DNA from: Ignatzschineria sp. F8392 | GTDB taxonomy: Bacteria; Pseudomonadota; Gammaproteobacteria; Cardiobacteriales; Wohlfahrtiimonadaceae | Direction of reading: 5' to 3' | Assembly (NCBI RefSeq): GCF_002252045.1 | Contig: NZ_NEFF01000004.1 | Span: 1-64,000, forward strand | DNA: 64,000 bases | Part shown: positions 37,183-45,849 of the stretch, one piece after another | Numbering within the stretch: position 1 is the stretch's first letter | How the letters are laid out: each line of letters starts with the position of its first letter | Position numbers and translations under genes: made by a program | Notes under the pieces: model-generated | Told to the model about the DNA's origin: nothing | The model's database searches: none | Seen by the model: the letters and a program-made list of their open reading frames with translations, nothing else

Positions 37183-37620
37183 ATGAGAGCAGTTTCTGCC
37201 CGTAATCAGCTTCGTGGTAAGGTGAGCGCTATTATCGAAGGAAGTGTTAATAATGAGGTGATTATCACTTTAGATAATGGTGATGAGATCGTTACTGTTA
37301 TCACTAAACAGAGTTGTGAAACTTTGGGAATTGTCCCTGGTAAAGTGGTAATCTCCGTGATCAAAGCACCTTGGGTTGTTTTAGCACAAGCAGATGGCAA
37401 TCTTCGTTTTTCTGCACGTAATCAGTTCTTAGGACGTGTTGAGAAGTGTGTGAAAGGCGCGGTTAATAGTACTGTCCACTTTGTCACAGAGAAGGGACTT
37501 GGTTTAACAGCAGTGATTACCAATGAGAGCTTTGATGAGATGGAGATTAAAGAGGGCGTAAAGGTTATCGGCCTTATTAAAGCATCTAGCATTATTGTTG
37601 CGACAGAGAAAGAGGCTTAA
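37183..37620 (+). CDS. Molybdate/tungstate-binding di-Mop protein
   Basis: The 145-residue protein consists of two Mop/TOBE repeats of about 68 residues. Each begins with the diagnostic SARNQLRGKV / SARNQFLGRV motif (near 5 and 77) and ends with VIKAPWVVLA / LIKASSIIVA. Such proteins (ModG/Mop) oligomerise and store or deliver molybdate in the cytoplasm. No mod transport genes or molybdoenzymes are nearby. GGAAGG precedes the ATG. Confidence 0.92.
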   Translation: MRAVSARNQLRGKVSAIIEGSVNNEVIITLDNGDEIVTVITKQSCETLGIVPGKVVISVIKAPWVVLAQADGNLRFSARNQFLGRVEKCVKGAVNSTVHFVTEKGLGLTAVITNESFDEMEIKEGVKVIGLIKASSIIVATEKEA

Positions 37621-37622
37621 GT

Positions 37623-37665
37623 AATATAAAGCGAATATAAAGCGAATATAAAGCGAATATAAAAC
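37623..37665 (+). repeat. 11-bp tandem repeat, almost four copies
   Basis: AATATAAAGCG repeats three times exactly plus a partial fourth, starting 3 nt after the Mop gene stop. Confidence 0.95.
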
Positions 37666-37840
37666 AGTAGGGATAGAGGGGAGAAAGATTCTAAAAAAGT
37701 AAAGAGATTGTGTATAATCTTTTATTGCTTCAATCTTTACATATTAATATTAGAGAGCATTAGCGGTTTAGGTGCTATTTTCGACACTAATGATCAGTAA
37801 GAGATAGCGTGTTACTACTATTTTATTCGATCAAATAATT

Positions 37841-37890
37841 GAATCGGATTGAATCGGATTGAATCGGATTGAATCGAATTGAATTATATT
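37841..37890 (+). repeat. 10-bp tandem repeat, five copies
   Basis: GAATCGGATT three times, then GAATCGAATT and GAATTATATT, directly upstream of the META-domain lipoprotein gene. Confidence 0.95.
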
Positions 37891-37910
37891 GAGTTAATAA
37901 GGAATCAGAG

Positions 37911-38372
37911 ATGAAAAAGCTTTTATTAGGTGCTGCGGTTCTCTTTGTTTTAGCGGCATGTTCATCAAAAGGAATTACGCCTATGAGCCAATTAGATACA
38001 AAAATTGCAACAGTTCCAGAATTGCAACATCATGATTATCAATTAGTATCTGTGAATGGTAAAGCCTTCGAAGCAGGTAAAAATGAAGCGGCGCCAACAA
38101 TTGCATTTAGCCAAGATATGCGTGTAACAGGAACAATGTGCAATAACTTCTTTGGTCAAGCAACGCTCTCTAATCGTGGTATTTTACGTGCTCAAGGTGT
38201 AGGGATGACCCGTATGCTCTGCACAGACCCTCTTCTTAATCAACTCGATGGCGACATTGCTCAGCTCTTAGAAAATGGTGCTGAAGCGGTTGTTTCTGCT
38301 GATGGTCAATTCTTAAGATTATCAAATACAACGACTCAATTAGAGTTTAAACTCGTTGATAAAGTTAAATAG
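37911..38372 (+). CDS. META-domain (HslJ-like) lipoprotein
   Basis: The 153-residue envelope lipoprotein has lipobox VLAACS (Cys at about 17). The rest is one META domain: YQLVSVNGKAF, PTIAFSQDMRVTGTMCNNFFG and GMTRMLCTDPLLNQ, with two conserved cysteines that are probably bonded. HslJ of E. coli has the same fold and is linked to heat shock and novobiocin resistance. I see no RpoH promoter here. AAGGAATCAG precedes the ATG. Confidence 0.88.
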   Translation: MKKLLLGAAVLFVLAACSSKGITPMSQLDTKIATVPELQHHDYQLVSVNGKAFEAGKNEAAPTIAFSQDMRVTGTMCNNFFGQATLSNRGILRAQGVGMTRMLCTDPLLNQLDGDIAQLLENGAEAVVSADGQFLRLSNTTTQLEFKLVDKVK

Positions 38373-38414
38373 TTATCGTTTCTAGTTTATGCTGGAAAAG
38401 TTAAGTTAATGGAG

Positions 38415-38441
38415 AGGTGATCTATAATAGATCACCTTTTT
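38415..38441 (+). terminator. Terminator of the META-domain gene
   Basis: AGGTGATCT and AGATCACCT form a perfect 9-bp stem with a 5-nt loop followed by five T residues. Confidence 0.9.
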
Positions 38442-38460
38442 CATCAATGAAGGAGTAGAT

Positions 38461-39078
38461 ATGAAATCACATTGGAATGAGCGTTTCTCTCAAGAAGCTT
38501 ATCTCTATGGAAAGGCACCGAATCAATTTATTCGTGAGATCAATCAGAAGATCAATCTTAAAGGGGATATTTTAGCGATCGCAGAGGGAGAGGGAAGAAA
38601 TGCTCTCTATATCGCTAAAGAGGCTGTCGTCGCCGAAGAGCCGATCAAAATTGAAGTGTGGGATTATTCTGATGTGGCACTAGAGAAGATCAATCAACGC
38701 AAGGAGGATCTTCCTATTGAGACAAGAGAGGTGGATTTAACAGAAGTGATCTGGCCGGAAAATCGTTATGATGCGGCGATCTGTGTTTATGGACACTTTG
38801 CTAAAGAGATGCAAGAAAAGGTCTTCCAAGGCTTACGTCAAAGCGTTAAATCTGGTGGGTGGATTGTTGGGGAAGTCTATTCAGAAGAGCAGATTCCTTA
38901 TCAATCTGGAGGCCCTCGAAATCAAGATTATCTCTACTCTCCCTCACTCTTTACAAAGCTCTTTGCAGAGGATTTTATTCGCCATTTCTATGTCGGAGAG
39001 GTTATGCGTGAAGAGGGAGCATTACATCGAGGCATCTGCCACGTGATCCAATTTGCGATTCAGTTGCGCAAAGCGTAA
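38461..39078 (+). CDS. Class I SAM-dependent methyltransferase (TehB-like)
   Basis: A 205-residue methyltransferase with the opening WNERFSQEAYLYGKAPNQF seen in TehB/thiopurine-like family members. SAM motif I is degenerate: ILAIAEGEGRNALYIAK near 36-52 (Glu-Gly-Glu-Gly-Arg-Asn is typical of this subgroup). Later segments are VDLTEVIWPENRYDAA and the C-terminal HRGICHVIQF. Substrates may include metalloid anions or thiols; none can be assigned. AAGGAG precedes the ATG. It starts 20 nt after the upstream terminator. Confidence 0.86.
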   Translation: MKSHWNERFSQEAYLYGKAPNQFIREINQKINLKGDILAIAEGEGRNALYIAKEAVVAEEPIKIEVWDYSDVALEKINQRKEDLPIETREVDLTEVIWPENRYDAAICVYGHFAKEMQEKVFQGLRQSVKSGGWIVGEVYSEEQIPYQSGGPRNQDYLYSPSLFTKLFAEDFIRHFYVGEVMREEGALHRGICHVIQFAIQLRKA

Positions 39079-39079
39079 T

Positions 39080-39113
39080 AAAAAAAGAGGAGCAAATTTA
39101 ATATTGCTCCTCT
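39080..39113 (-). terminator. Terminator of the DASS transporter gene
   Basis: On the minus strand AGAGGAGCAA pairs with TTGCTCCTCT (10 bp) and is followed by seven T residues. It lies immediately behind the methyltransferase gene and may serve both directions. Confidence 0.82.
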
Positions 39114-39180
39114 CTCTATTTCTCCTCTTTATTTAATAACTATCGATAGCAGAGAATTAATCACTGCTCTCTTATGTTTT

Positions 39181-40590
39181 CTAAAGAAGGAAGAAGTAAG
39201 CATAGATTGTTAAGATCCCCACACAGCAGAGGTTGAGGATACCGCCGGCGAACATCATATCGCGCTGTCTTAAGTGACCGGTACCAAAAACAATGGCATT
39301 TGGTGGTGTTGCTATTGGCAACATAAAGGCACATGAAGCACCTAAGCCGATCATCAATACTAATACCTCTTCAGGCATTCCCATCTCTGCAGCTACTGCG
39401 GCAAATACCGGTACTAAAAGTGCAGCTGATGCGGTATTACTGGTGAATTCAGTAAGGATAATAATAAAGATCACAACAATAAAGATGACCACTAAAGGAT
39501 GTGAGCGGCCAAAGAGATCAGCAACTGTATTGCCTAAGATCTCTGAAGCGCCTGAGCTTCCTAATACAGCACTTAAGGTTAATCCCCCGCCAAAGAGGAA
39601 GAGAACTCCCCAATCTGTATTTTCAGAAACCTCTTGCCACGAAGCTAAGCCTAAAACTACTACTGCAATAGCACAGGTGATTGCAACATATGTATCAGGA
39701 GAGCTGATCCCGAGATGCTTTTGAATGTAAGAGCCGCTAATCCATGCAATTGCTGTGACGATAAAGAGTACTGTGGCAACAATACGGGGAAGGGTCCAAG
39801 GAATAACCTCATTTGTGACATTGATTCGCATATTGAGCTTTGGCTTAAAGATAATGTAGAGCACAATAAACATCACTGGCATCAAGACAACCATCATAGG
39901 AATTCCTACTAGGAACCAATCATCAAAACTATAGTTGAGTGCTTTTGCTGCGATCGCATTAGGAGGCGATCCCACCAATGTTCCAAGTCCGCCGATATTT
40001 GCGGAGTAGGCAATTCCGAGCAAGATAAAGATAAAAGTCCCGCGCTCTTTAGAGAAATCGAGATTACTCATAATCCCAAGTGCAAGTGGAAGCATCATTG
40101 CCGCCGTTGCCGTATTACTAATCCACATCGATAAGCCGGCAGTGACAAAGAAGAGAGAGAAGACGGTGACTCCAAGATGTCCTTTTGAGAGACGAATCAT
40201 AAAGAGGGCGATCTTTCTATCAATTTTTTGCATATGAAGTGCAGTTGCTAGGGCGAATCCTCCAAAGAAGAGGAAGATGATAGGATCTGCAAAACTCGTT
40301 AATGAGCTTTTTAAAGTGATCGACTCCGGCACCCCTAATAGAACTGCAGAAAGTGGCACTAGTAGTGCTGTGATCGTGGTATGAACAATCTCTGTTAGCC
40401 AGAGAGCACCGATAAAAAAGAGAATCACAAGCCCTTTATTGGCTTGCTCTGTAAAGGGAAGAAAGCGATAGATGACAGCACAAATAGCTACTATAATCGC
40501 GATCCCCACGACAGATTTAATCACCTTTGCTAGATTGAAACGAGATTGCTCCTCAGCTAGCAAGTCTGGGTTTTGTGCGGAACTTGCCAC
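39181..40590 (-). CDS. DASS/SLC13-family anion:sodium symporter
   Basis: A 469-residue inner-membrane carrier of the divalent anion:Na+ symporter family with about 11-12 helices. Two SNT sodium-site motifs are visible, ISNTATAAMMLPLALG and FTSNTASAALLVPVF, as is GLGTLVGSPPNAIAAKAL in the first half and its repeat MLPIATPPNAIVFG in the second. Dicarboxylates, citrate or sulfate are typical substrates; the family does not resolve this. AAAGGAG precedes the start. It is a single-gene unit. Confidence 0.92.
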   Translation of the reverse strand: MASSAQNPDLLAEEQSRFNLAKVIKSVVGIAIIVAICAVIYRFLPFTEQANKGLVILFFIGALWLTEIVHTTITALLVPLSAVLLGVPESITLKSSLTSFADPIIFLFFGGFALATALHMQKIDRKIALFMIRLSKGHLGVTVFSLFFVTAGLSMWISNTATAAMMLPLALGIMSNLDFSKERGTFIFILLGIAYSANIGGLGTLVGSPPNAIAAKALNYSFDDWFLVGIPMMVVLMPVMFIVLYIIFKPKLNMRINVTNEVIPWTLPRIVATVLFIVTAIAWISGSYIQKHLGISSPDTYVAITCAIAVVVLGLASWQEVSENTDWGVLFLFGGGLTLSAVLGSSGASEILGNTVADLFGRSHPLVVIFIVVIFIIILTEFTSNTASAALLVPVFAAVAAEMGMPEEVLVLMIGLGASCAFMLPIATPPNAIVFGTGHLRQRDMMFAGGILNLCCVGILTIYAYFFLL

Positions 40591-41107
40591 AGTATACTCC
40601 TTTAATATTAATAAATAATAGGTATAAAAATAGTCACACCTTACTGATCATTCTATTGAAATAGATATTGTTATTGCTTTAAGCATCGATCTTTATAGTG
40701 GATCGTGATCACGATTGCAAACATCTATCTAATAATTTGCCAGAAACTTGCGAAGTATCTATGAGATATTGTGCAATTTTAGCGTGGCTTTATTAGTTTT
40801 ATGGCAGAGAGATCACCTCCTTTATGCTCCTTTATGATAAGGTGCGAAGCTTATCTTTCGCCTCAATATCTCTGCTATGTTTGACATTAGTAATAGGTAA
40901 AAGAATTATCGCGAATTATCATATATATATCTGTAATAAATTGTTATAATCTACGAATATTTTTATATATCTTTCATATTCGATTTATACGTGACTTATA
41001 CGTCATTTATATGTAGTTTATATATGATTTGTATGTGATCTATATGCACGTGATATGCATTTTATCTACATTTTTATAACAGCTGTACTCTTAGGGAGTT
41101 TTACAAA
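40591..41107. other. Long gap between divergent membrane protein genes
   Basis: No coding sequence. The right half is a degenerate 11-bp tandem repeat (40985-41061) just before the HdeD-like gene. The left half should hold the promoter of the leftward symporter. I find no operator I can name. Confidence 0.45.
40985..41061 (+). repeat. 11-bp degenerate tandem repeat, seven units
   Basis: Consecutive 11-mers TTATACGTGAC, TTATACGTCAT, TTATATGTAGT, TTATATATGAT, TTGTATGTGAT, CTATATGCACG and TGATATGCATT keep exact phase over 77 bp, ending 47 bp before the HdeD-like start codon. Confidence 0.82.
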
Positions 41108-41647
41108 ATGGAAAGAGCAATTAAGAATTGGTGGATGTGGGTCTTGATGGGGATTCTCTACATCATTATGAGTGGTTATCTATTTATCAGCCCCTTAACA
41201 AGTTTTATTGTCTTGTCACAGTTTATGGTAGCGTTCTTCTTTGTCACCGGGATCTTTGAAGTGATCTATTCACTGACCAATAGACATGTTGAAGGTTGGG
41301 TCTTTAACTTGATTATGGGGATCTTACAGGTCTTTATCGGAGCCTATCTCATTAAACATGCTAATGAAGGCCTACCAGAGATGATGATGATCTTCCTCTT
41401 TATGTTCTGGTTAATCTTTTACGGTATCTCTGCAATTACCTTCTCATTTAGTCTTAAGAAAATGGGGGTAGCAAGCTGGTGGTTAACATTAGTTATTGGT
41501 ATTTTAGGGCTTCTTTTAGGGCTCTCAATGTCTTACTCTCCACTCAATAGCATCGAGATTATTACAACTTTGATTGGCGCATATGCCTTAGTTGCCGGGA
41601 TCTATAGTCTCTACTTCGGTTTTGCGATTCGTCGTCATAGAGCGTAG
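41108..41647 (+). CDS. HdeD-like (DUF308) membrane protein
   Basis: A 179-residue inner-membrane protein with six hydrophobic helices in three hairpins, the HdeD/DUF308 layout. The opening RAIKNWWMWVLMGILYIIMS, the repeated G-x-L/F-x-V-I segments and the basic C-terminus (FAIRRHRA) fit. HdeD of E. coli supports acid resistance at high cell density. TTAGGGAG precedes the ATG. A strong terminator follows at 41776. Confidence 0.85.
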   Translation: MERAIKNWWMWVLMGILYIIMSGYLFISPLTSFIVLSQFMVAFFFVTGIFEVIYSLTNRHVEGWVFNLIMGILQVFIGAYLIKHANEGLPEMMMIFLFMFWLIFYGISAITFSFSLKKMGVASWWLTLVIGILGLLLGLSMSYSPLNSIEIITTLIGAYALVAGIYSLYFGFAIRRHRA

Positions 41648-41775
41648 TTTATAGAGAGGTCTATCTAATAGTGATCTCACAGTGATATTGATTGATATTG
41701 AGTGATATTAAGAGATAGTTATCAAGATGGTTATTTAGATAGATGTTTAGATAGATATTAAAAAAATCACCAAGA

Positions 41776-41808
41776 AGAGCCTCTAATCTATAAGAGGCTC
41801 TTTTTTTT
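41776..41808 (+). terminator. Terminator of the HdeD-like gene
   Basis: AGAGCCTCT and AGAGGCTCT form a perfect 9-bp stem followed by eight T residues. Confidence 0.92.
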
Positions 41809-41848
41809 TAGCAAAAGAAAGGGTATAGTACCTGAAGAAGTTTTAAAT

Positions 41849-41970
41849 TTATCTTTGGGGCAGGGTGAGAGAATTTCTCGATTCCCGACCGGCGGTGATA
41901 GTCCGCGAGCGTAAGCTGATATTGGTGCAATTCCAAAACCGACAGTATAGTCTGGATGGTAAAAGATAAA
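41849..41970 (+). promoter_or_regulatory. FMN riboswitch (RFN element)
   Basis: All hallmark segments appear in order: TTATCTTT closing P1, GGGGCAGGGTGA, GATTCCCGACCGGCGGTGAT, AGTCCGCGAGCG, TGGTGCAATTCC, ACCGACAGTATAGTCTGGAT, and AAAGATAA closing P1. It is located ahead of the riboflavin operon and would reduce its expression when FMN is plentiful. Confidence 0.96.
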
Positions 41971-42373
41971 TGATTTGTTAAAGTAACATTTTATATTGAG
42001 TTGTATCTTGGTTGAGATTATTTTAATCGGTTATTTCAGTGTTCATCTTAATGCTCATCTTGTATGCCCATCTTTCATGATGAGAGATAGCAGAAAGAGT
42101 TGAAATAAGCGTATGATCTTCTCCATGCTCTTAGAGAGTATTATGTAATAGAGAGCAATAGAGAACTTGATCTTTCTGATACTATCGTAAGATCCTCTAG
42201 GAGATAATCAGCTCTCACAGCTGATAAGATCAATCATCTTAAGCCGTTTTAGCTAAGAGATATCTTCTCAACGACCATAACTTGTTGTTATCGATATCGT
42301 CTATTAGAGATTATGCGATAACTATAGATATAGATATAAGAGACTTTAACAGACATCTATCCCGAATCGTTAA
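41971..42373 (+). other. Long leader between FMN aptamer and expression platform
   Basis: About 400 nt without a credible gene separate the aptamer from the terminator next to ribD. FMN leaders usually place these parts much closer. It contains several local inverted repeats such as CAGCTCTCACAGCTG near 42209, but no clear antiterminator. Confidence 0.55.
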
Positions 42374-42405
42374 AAGCCCCAAGCAGAATTGCAAGGGGCT
42401 TTTTT
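42374..42405 (+). terminator. ribD leader terminator that also contains the Shine-Dalgarno sequence
   Basis: AAGCCCC (42374-42380) pairs with GGGGCTT (42395-42401), followed by a T-run. The ribD ribosome site AAGGGG (42393-42398) lies in the 3' arm, and the ATG follows at 42407. The hairpin can therefore both end transcription and hide the ribosome site. Confidence 0.75.
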
Positions 42406-42406
42406 A

Positions 42407-43642
42407 ATGCAGAAATCAGAGCAGAGATCAGATCAGACATTGGTCGAAAGAGATCAGGCGCAATATCAGGCTTCAGGCGAAGCGTTAGAGCAAGAGTTTG
42501 AGCAGAATGTCGATCAGAGTTTAAGTCAAAAAGAGGTTGATCGTACCTATCTTTTAGAAGCGGTTAAGCTTGCAAAGCGTGGTTATGGTGCAGTCTCACC
42601 TAACCCCTATGTCGGGGCATTACTGGTCAAAGAGGGCGAGATCATCGGCCGGGGTTATCATCAATACGCCGGAGGCGCTCACGCAGAAGTGAATGCTGTG
42701 CAAGATGCGCTTGATCATGGCTATCAACTCGCGGGAGCAACACTCTATGTCACACTAGAGCCTTGCTGCTTTAGAGGGAAGACGGGCGCTTGTACCGATC
42801 TCATTTTAAAGAGTGGAATTCGACGCGTTGTCACGGCGATGGAAGATCCTAATCCCGCTGTTGCCGGTAAAGGGCATCGAATTTTACAGGATGCCGGCAT
42901 TGAGGTCGTTACCAATCTTCTTGCTGATCAGGGAGAGAGACTTATTGAAATTTTTAGCCACAATCAGCGTTATAAAAAGAGTTTTGTTACTTTAAAGGCT
43001 GCTTTAAGCCTCGATGGTAAATTGGCAACCAAGCGACGCGACTCACAATGGATTACCGGTGAGGCCGCTCGTAAACGAGCGCATTATTATCGAGGATTGC
43101 ACGATCTTATATTGATTGGGAAGGGAACACTTCTAGCCGATAATCCATCACTGACGGTACGTTATGGTTATGAGACTAAAGCGCCGACACGTCTATTGAT
43201 GCTCAACAATTTTGTGGGCATTACCGAAGAGATCATCACTCAATATCACTTCTTTAATATCAATTTAGCCCCTTCGCTGATTCTCTATGATGCTGGGAAT
43301 CCTCCTAGCCACTCATTAGAAGCGCTATTAAAAGCAAAAGGGGTTGAAGTAGTGCCACTTGCCGAGATCACCCCTCAATCCGTTTTAGAATATATCTTTA
43401 ATGCCGGTTTTATGAGTCTCTTTATTGAAGGTGGCGCCGGCATTTATGATGCCTTTATCAGCGCCGATTGTGTTGATCAATATCTTCTCTTCTATGGACC
43501 TAAATTGATTGGAAGTTCAGAGGCATTAGAGCTGTGGCAATCGAGCAGTATCGAGCAATTAAGCGATGCACCACTTGTAACAATTGAATCAGTTGAACTA
43601 CTTGAAGAATCATTTTTAACCGTCGCAAGAAGGAGACGTTAG
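42407..43642 (+). CDS. ribD: Bifunctional riboflavin biosynthesis deaminase/reductase RibD
   Basis: Converts the first pyrimidine product of GTP cyclohydrolase II by deamination and side-chain reduction. The deaminase zinc site is AHAEVNAV (His near 92, Glu near 94) with PCCFRGKTGACTD supplying two cysteines. The reductase domain begins at about 190 (SFVTLKAALSLDGKLATK) and includes SQWITGE and the LFIEGGAGIYDAF segment. At 411 residues it has an unusual 45-residue Gln/Glu/Ser-rich N-terminal extension. The ATG at 42407 sits just past the leader terminator; an upstream TTG frame runs through the hairpin and is unlikely. Confidence 0.95.
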   Translation: MQKSEQRSDQTLVERDQAQYQASGEALEQEFEQNVDQSLSQKEVDRTYLLEAVKLAKRGYGAVSPNPYVGALLVKEGEIIGRGYHQYAGGAHAEVNAVQDALDHGYQLAGATLYVTLEPCCFRGKTGACTDLILKSGIRRVVTAMEDPNPAVAGKGHRILQDAGIEVVTNLLADQGERLIEIFSHNQRYKKSFVTLKAALSLDGKLATKRRDSQWITGEAARKRAHYYRGLHDLILIGKGTLLADNPSLTVRYGYETKAPTRLLMLNNFVGITEEIITQYHFFNINLAPSLILYDAGNPPSHSLEALLKAKGVEVVPLAEITPQSVLEYIFNAGFMSLFIEGGAGIYDAFISADCVDQYLLFYGPKLIGSSEALELWQSSSIEQLSDAPLVTIESVELLEESFLTVARRRR

Positions 43643-44272
43643 ATGTTTACAGGAATTATTGAAGAGCGTGGAAAAATTATCGCAATGAATCATCATCACA
43701 ATATCTCTAGACTCACCTTCAGTGCAAAAGTGGTTTTAGGGGATGTTAAATTGGGCGATAGCATCGCCGTAAATGGCGTCTGTCTAACGGTGACAGAGTT
43801 TGGGGATGATTATTTCAAAGCAGACTTGATGCCGGAGACACTCAAGCGGACAGGATTTGATCAATATCAGGAGGGAACCCTTGTCAATTTAGAGCGCGCC
43901 CTTCGAATGGGCGATCGCTTAGGTGGGCACATGGTGAGTGGCCATATCGATGGTGAGGCAAAGCTCTTAAGAGTGGATGATCTTGGTGATATTCGTGAGC
44001 TCACTTTTGAATTGAAGGATTCCCATGAAGGACTGATTATCCCTAAAGGCTCTATTGCAATCGATGGGATCAGTTTAACGATTATCTCTGTGACAGATCG
44101 CTCCTTTAAAGTAGGAATTATCCCTCATACATTTGAGAATACCAATTTAGAGAAGTTGAAGATTGGGGGCAGAGTCAATATTGAGTTCGATATGATCGGC
44201 AAATATATCAAAGCACAACAGCAAGAGCGAAAGAGTCTGCAGTATGAGCAACTCTCCAATTGGGGTTATTAA
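43643..44272 (+). CDS. ribE: Riboflavin synthase alpha chain RibE (RibC)
   Basis: Dismutates two 6,7-dimethyl-8-ribityllumazine molecules to riboflavin. The 209-residue trimeric enzyme consists of two similar beta-barrels: MFTGIIEERGKI and SIAVNGVCLTV in the first, GHMVSGHIDGEAKL and SIAIDGISLTII in the second. It begins directly after the ribD stop codon, with AAGGAGACG inside the ribD end as ribosome site, so translation is coupled. Confidence 0.96.
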   Translation: MFTGIIEERGKIIAMNHHHNISRLTFSAKVVLGDVKLGDSIAVNGVCLTVTEFGDDYFKADLMPETLKRTGFDQYQEGTLVNLERALRMGDRLGGHMVSGHIDGEAKLLRVDDLGDIRELTFELKDSHEGLIIPKGSIAIDGISLTIISVTDRSFKVGIIPHTFENTNLEKLKIGGRVNIEFDMIGKYIKAQQQERKSLQYEQLSNWGY

Positions 44273-44356
44273 GAATTTTTAGTGCATAACATTTTCATTT
44301 TATAGATCGCTTATTAGATCTTTCTAGATCTTTATAGAAATTAGGTAGGAAAAGAG

Positions 44357-45598
44357 ATGGCAACAATATTTCAAGAAGTCGGTTCTGTCGCAAAAGTGAG
44401 AGAAGCAATTGAATTTATGAAGAAAGGGGGGATGATCATTGTCACCGATGATGCCTCTCGAGAAAATGAGGGAGATCTGATTATGCCGGCAGAGACTGTA
44501 ACTCCCGAAGATACCAATTTTATGATTCGCCATGCCGGAGGATTGATCTGTGCGCCAATCTCACAAGCATATGCAGATCGATTAGCATTAGCACCGATGG
44601 TGGTTGATAACCGAGACCCCTATAAAACCGCATTTACCGTTTCAATCGATTTGGCAACAACTCATACCGGGATCTCGGCATTTGAGAGAACAGAGACACT
44701 CAACGCGTTAGCAGATGAGAGTAAAACCGGCGCTGACTTTAATCGCCCCGGCCATATCTTCCCACTGATTGCTAAAGAGGGTGGCGTTTTAGAGCGTCGC
44801 GGCCATACAGAAGCTGCTGTTGATATTGTGACTTTAGCCGGTTTTAAACCCGCCGCTGTTATTTGTGAAATTTTAAAAGAGGATGGTGAGATGGCTCGCG
44901 AGAGTGATCTTATTCCATATGCTAAAGAGCATGGCTTACCGATTATCTCGATTCAAGATATCGTGAATTATCGCTTGATGCTAGAAGATGAATCTCTTCT
45001 GATGCCATTGAGTGAAGCGACATTACCCACGGAGTATGGCACATTTAAGATCTACTCCTTTCCTAATAAAAATGGGGGAGAGCCTCATATGGCGCTCTGT
45101 TCAGCTCTTCAAGAACATCAAACAGAGAAGGCTCACCAGGAAGCGACGGTACGAATCCATTCTGAATGTTTAACGGGAGATGTTTTTTCATCACTCAAAT
45201 GTGATTGCCATGCGCAATTAGCTTTTGGATTAGAAGAGACAGCAAAAGCGGAGAATGGCATTCTTCTCTATCTGCGACAAGAGGGAAGAGGAATCGGTAT
45301 TGTGGAGAAGCTGAAAGCCTATAAATTGCAAGAAGAGGGGTATGACACCATTGCCGCAAATCAGCTCTTAGGTCATGGTGCTGATGAACGGACCTATGAT
45401 GAGGCGGCGGCGATTTTAAAATTTTTTGGTGTTAAAAAGGTCAATCTTCTCACTAATAACCCCGATAAAATTGCTGCGCTTAAAACTGCAGGAATAGAGG
45501 TTAAAGAAGGGGGGACACCTCGATTTGAGACGGCAGAAAATAGCGATTATTTAGATGTTAAGCGAGATCATATGGGACATAAAGGACTTACTCGTTAA
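44357..45598 (+). CDS. ribBA: RibBA: 3,4-DHBP synthase / GTP cyclohydrolase II
   Basis: Supplies both precursors of riboflavin. The N-terminal half (about 1-205) is DHBP synthase: IIVTDDASRENEGDLIMPAE with acidic metal ligands, then RRGHTEAAVDI. The C-terminal half is GTP cyclohydrolase II: zinc cysteines in SECLTGDVFSSLKCDCHAQL, then LRQEGRGIGIVEKLKAY and LLTNNPDKIAAL. Both active sites look complete. The 413-residue length is normal for the fusion. TAGGAAAAGAG precedes the ATG. Confidence 0.96.
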   Translation: MATIFQEVGSVAKVREAIEFMKKGGMIIVTDDASRENEGDLIMPAETVTPEDTNFMIRHAGGLICAPISQAYADRLALAPMVVDNRDPYKTAFTVSIDLATTHTGISAFERTETLNALADESKTGADFNRPGHIFPLIAKEGGVLERRGHTEAAVDIVTLAGFKPAAVICEILKEDGEMARESDLIPYAKEHGLPIISIQDIVNYRLMLEDESLLMPLSEATLPTEYGTFKIYSFPNKNGGEPHMALCSALQEHQTEKAHQEATVRIHSECLTGDVFSSLKCDCHAQLAFGLEETAKAENGILLYLRQEGRGIGIVEKLKAYKLQEEGYDTIAANQLLGHGADERTYDEAAAILKFFGVKKVNLLTNNPDKIAALKTAGIEVKEGGTPRFETAENSDYLDVKRDHMGHKGLTR

Positions 45599-45849
45599 TT
45601 AATATAATAAAATATAATAAGTTTATCTCTTGAGTATATTACCCTGAATAAAGAGTATCGTGCTTTAGCGGGATTAGAGAGCTAAATATTAATAACTATC
45701 GATAACAACTATCGATAATGACGATCGATTAAGTGTGATAGCTCAAGAGCTAGAGATTAAAATTCGTTTTTAGAAGTTAGATATTAAAAGTTAGAAGTTA
45801 GAGATTAGATATTTGAGATTCAATATTCGATATAAAAAGTGAGGAAAAG
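45599..45849. other. ribBA-ribH intergenic gap with repeats
   Basis: Repeated ACTATCGATAA-type units (about 45700-45728) and degenerate AGAAGTTAGATATTA-type units (45770-45815) fill the gap. I see no promoter or terminator I can support, so ribH may be read from the operon promoter. Confidence 0.5.
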
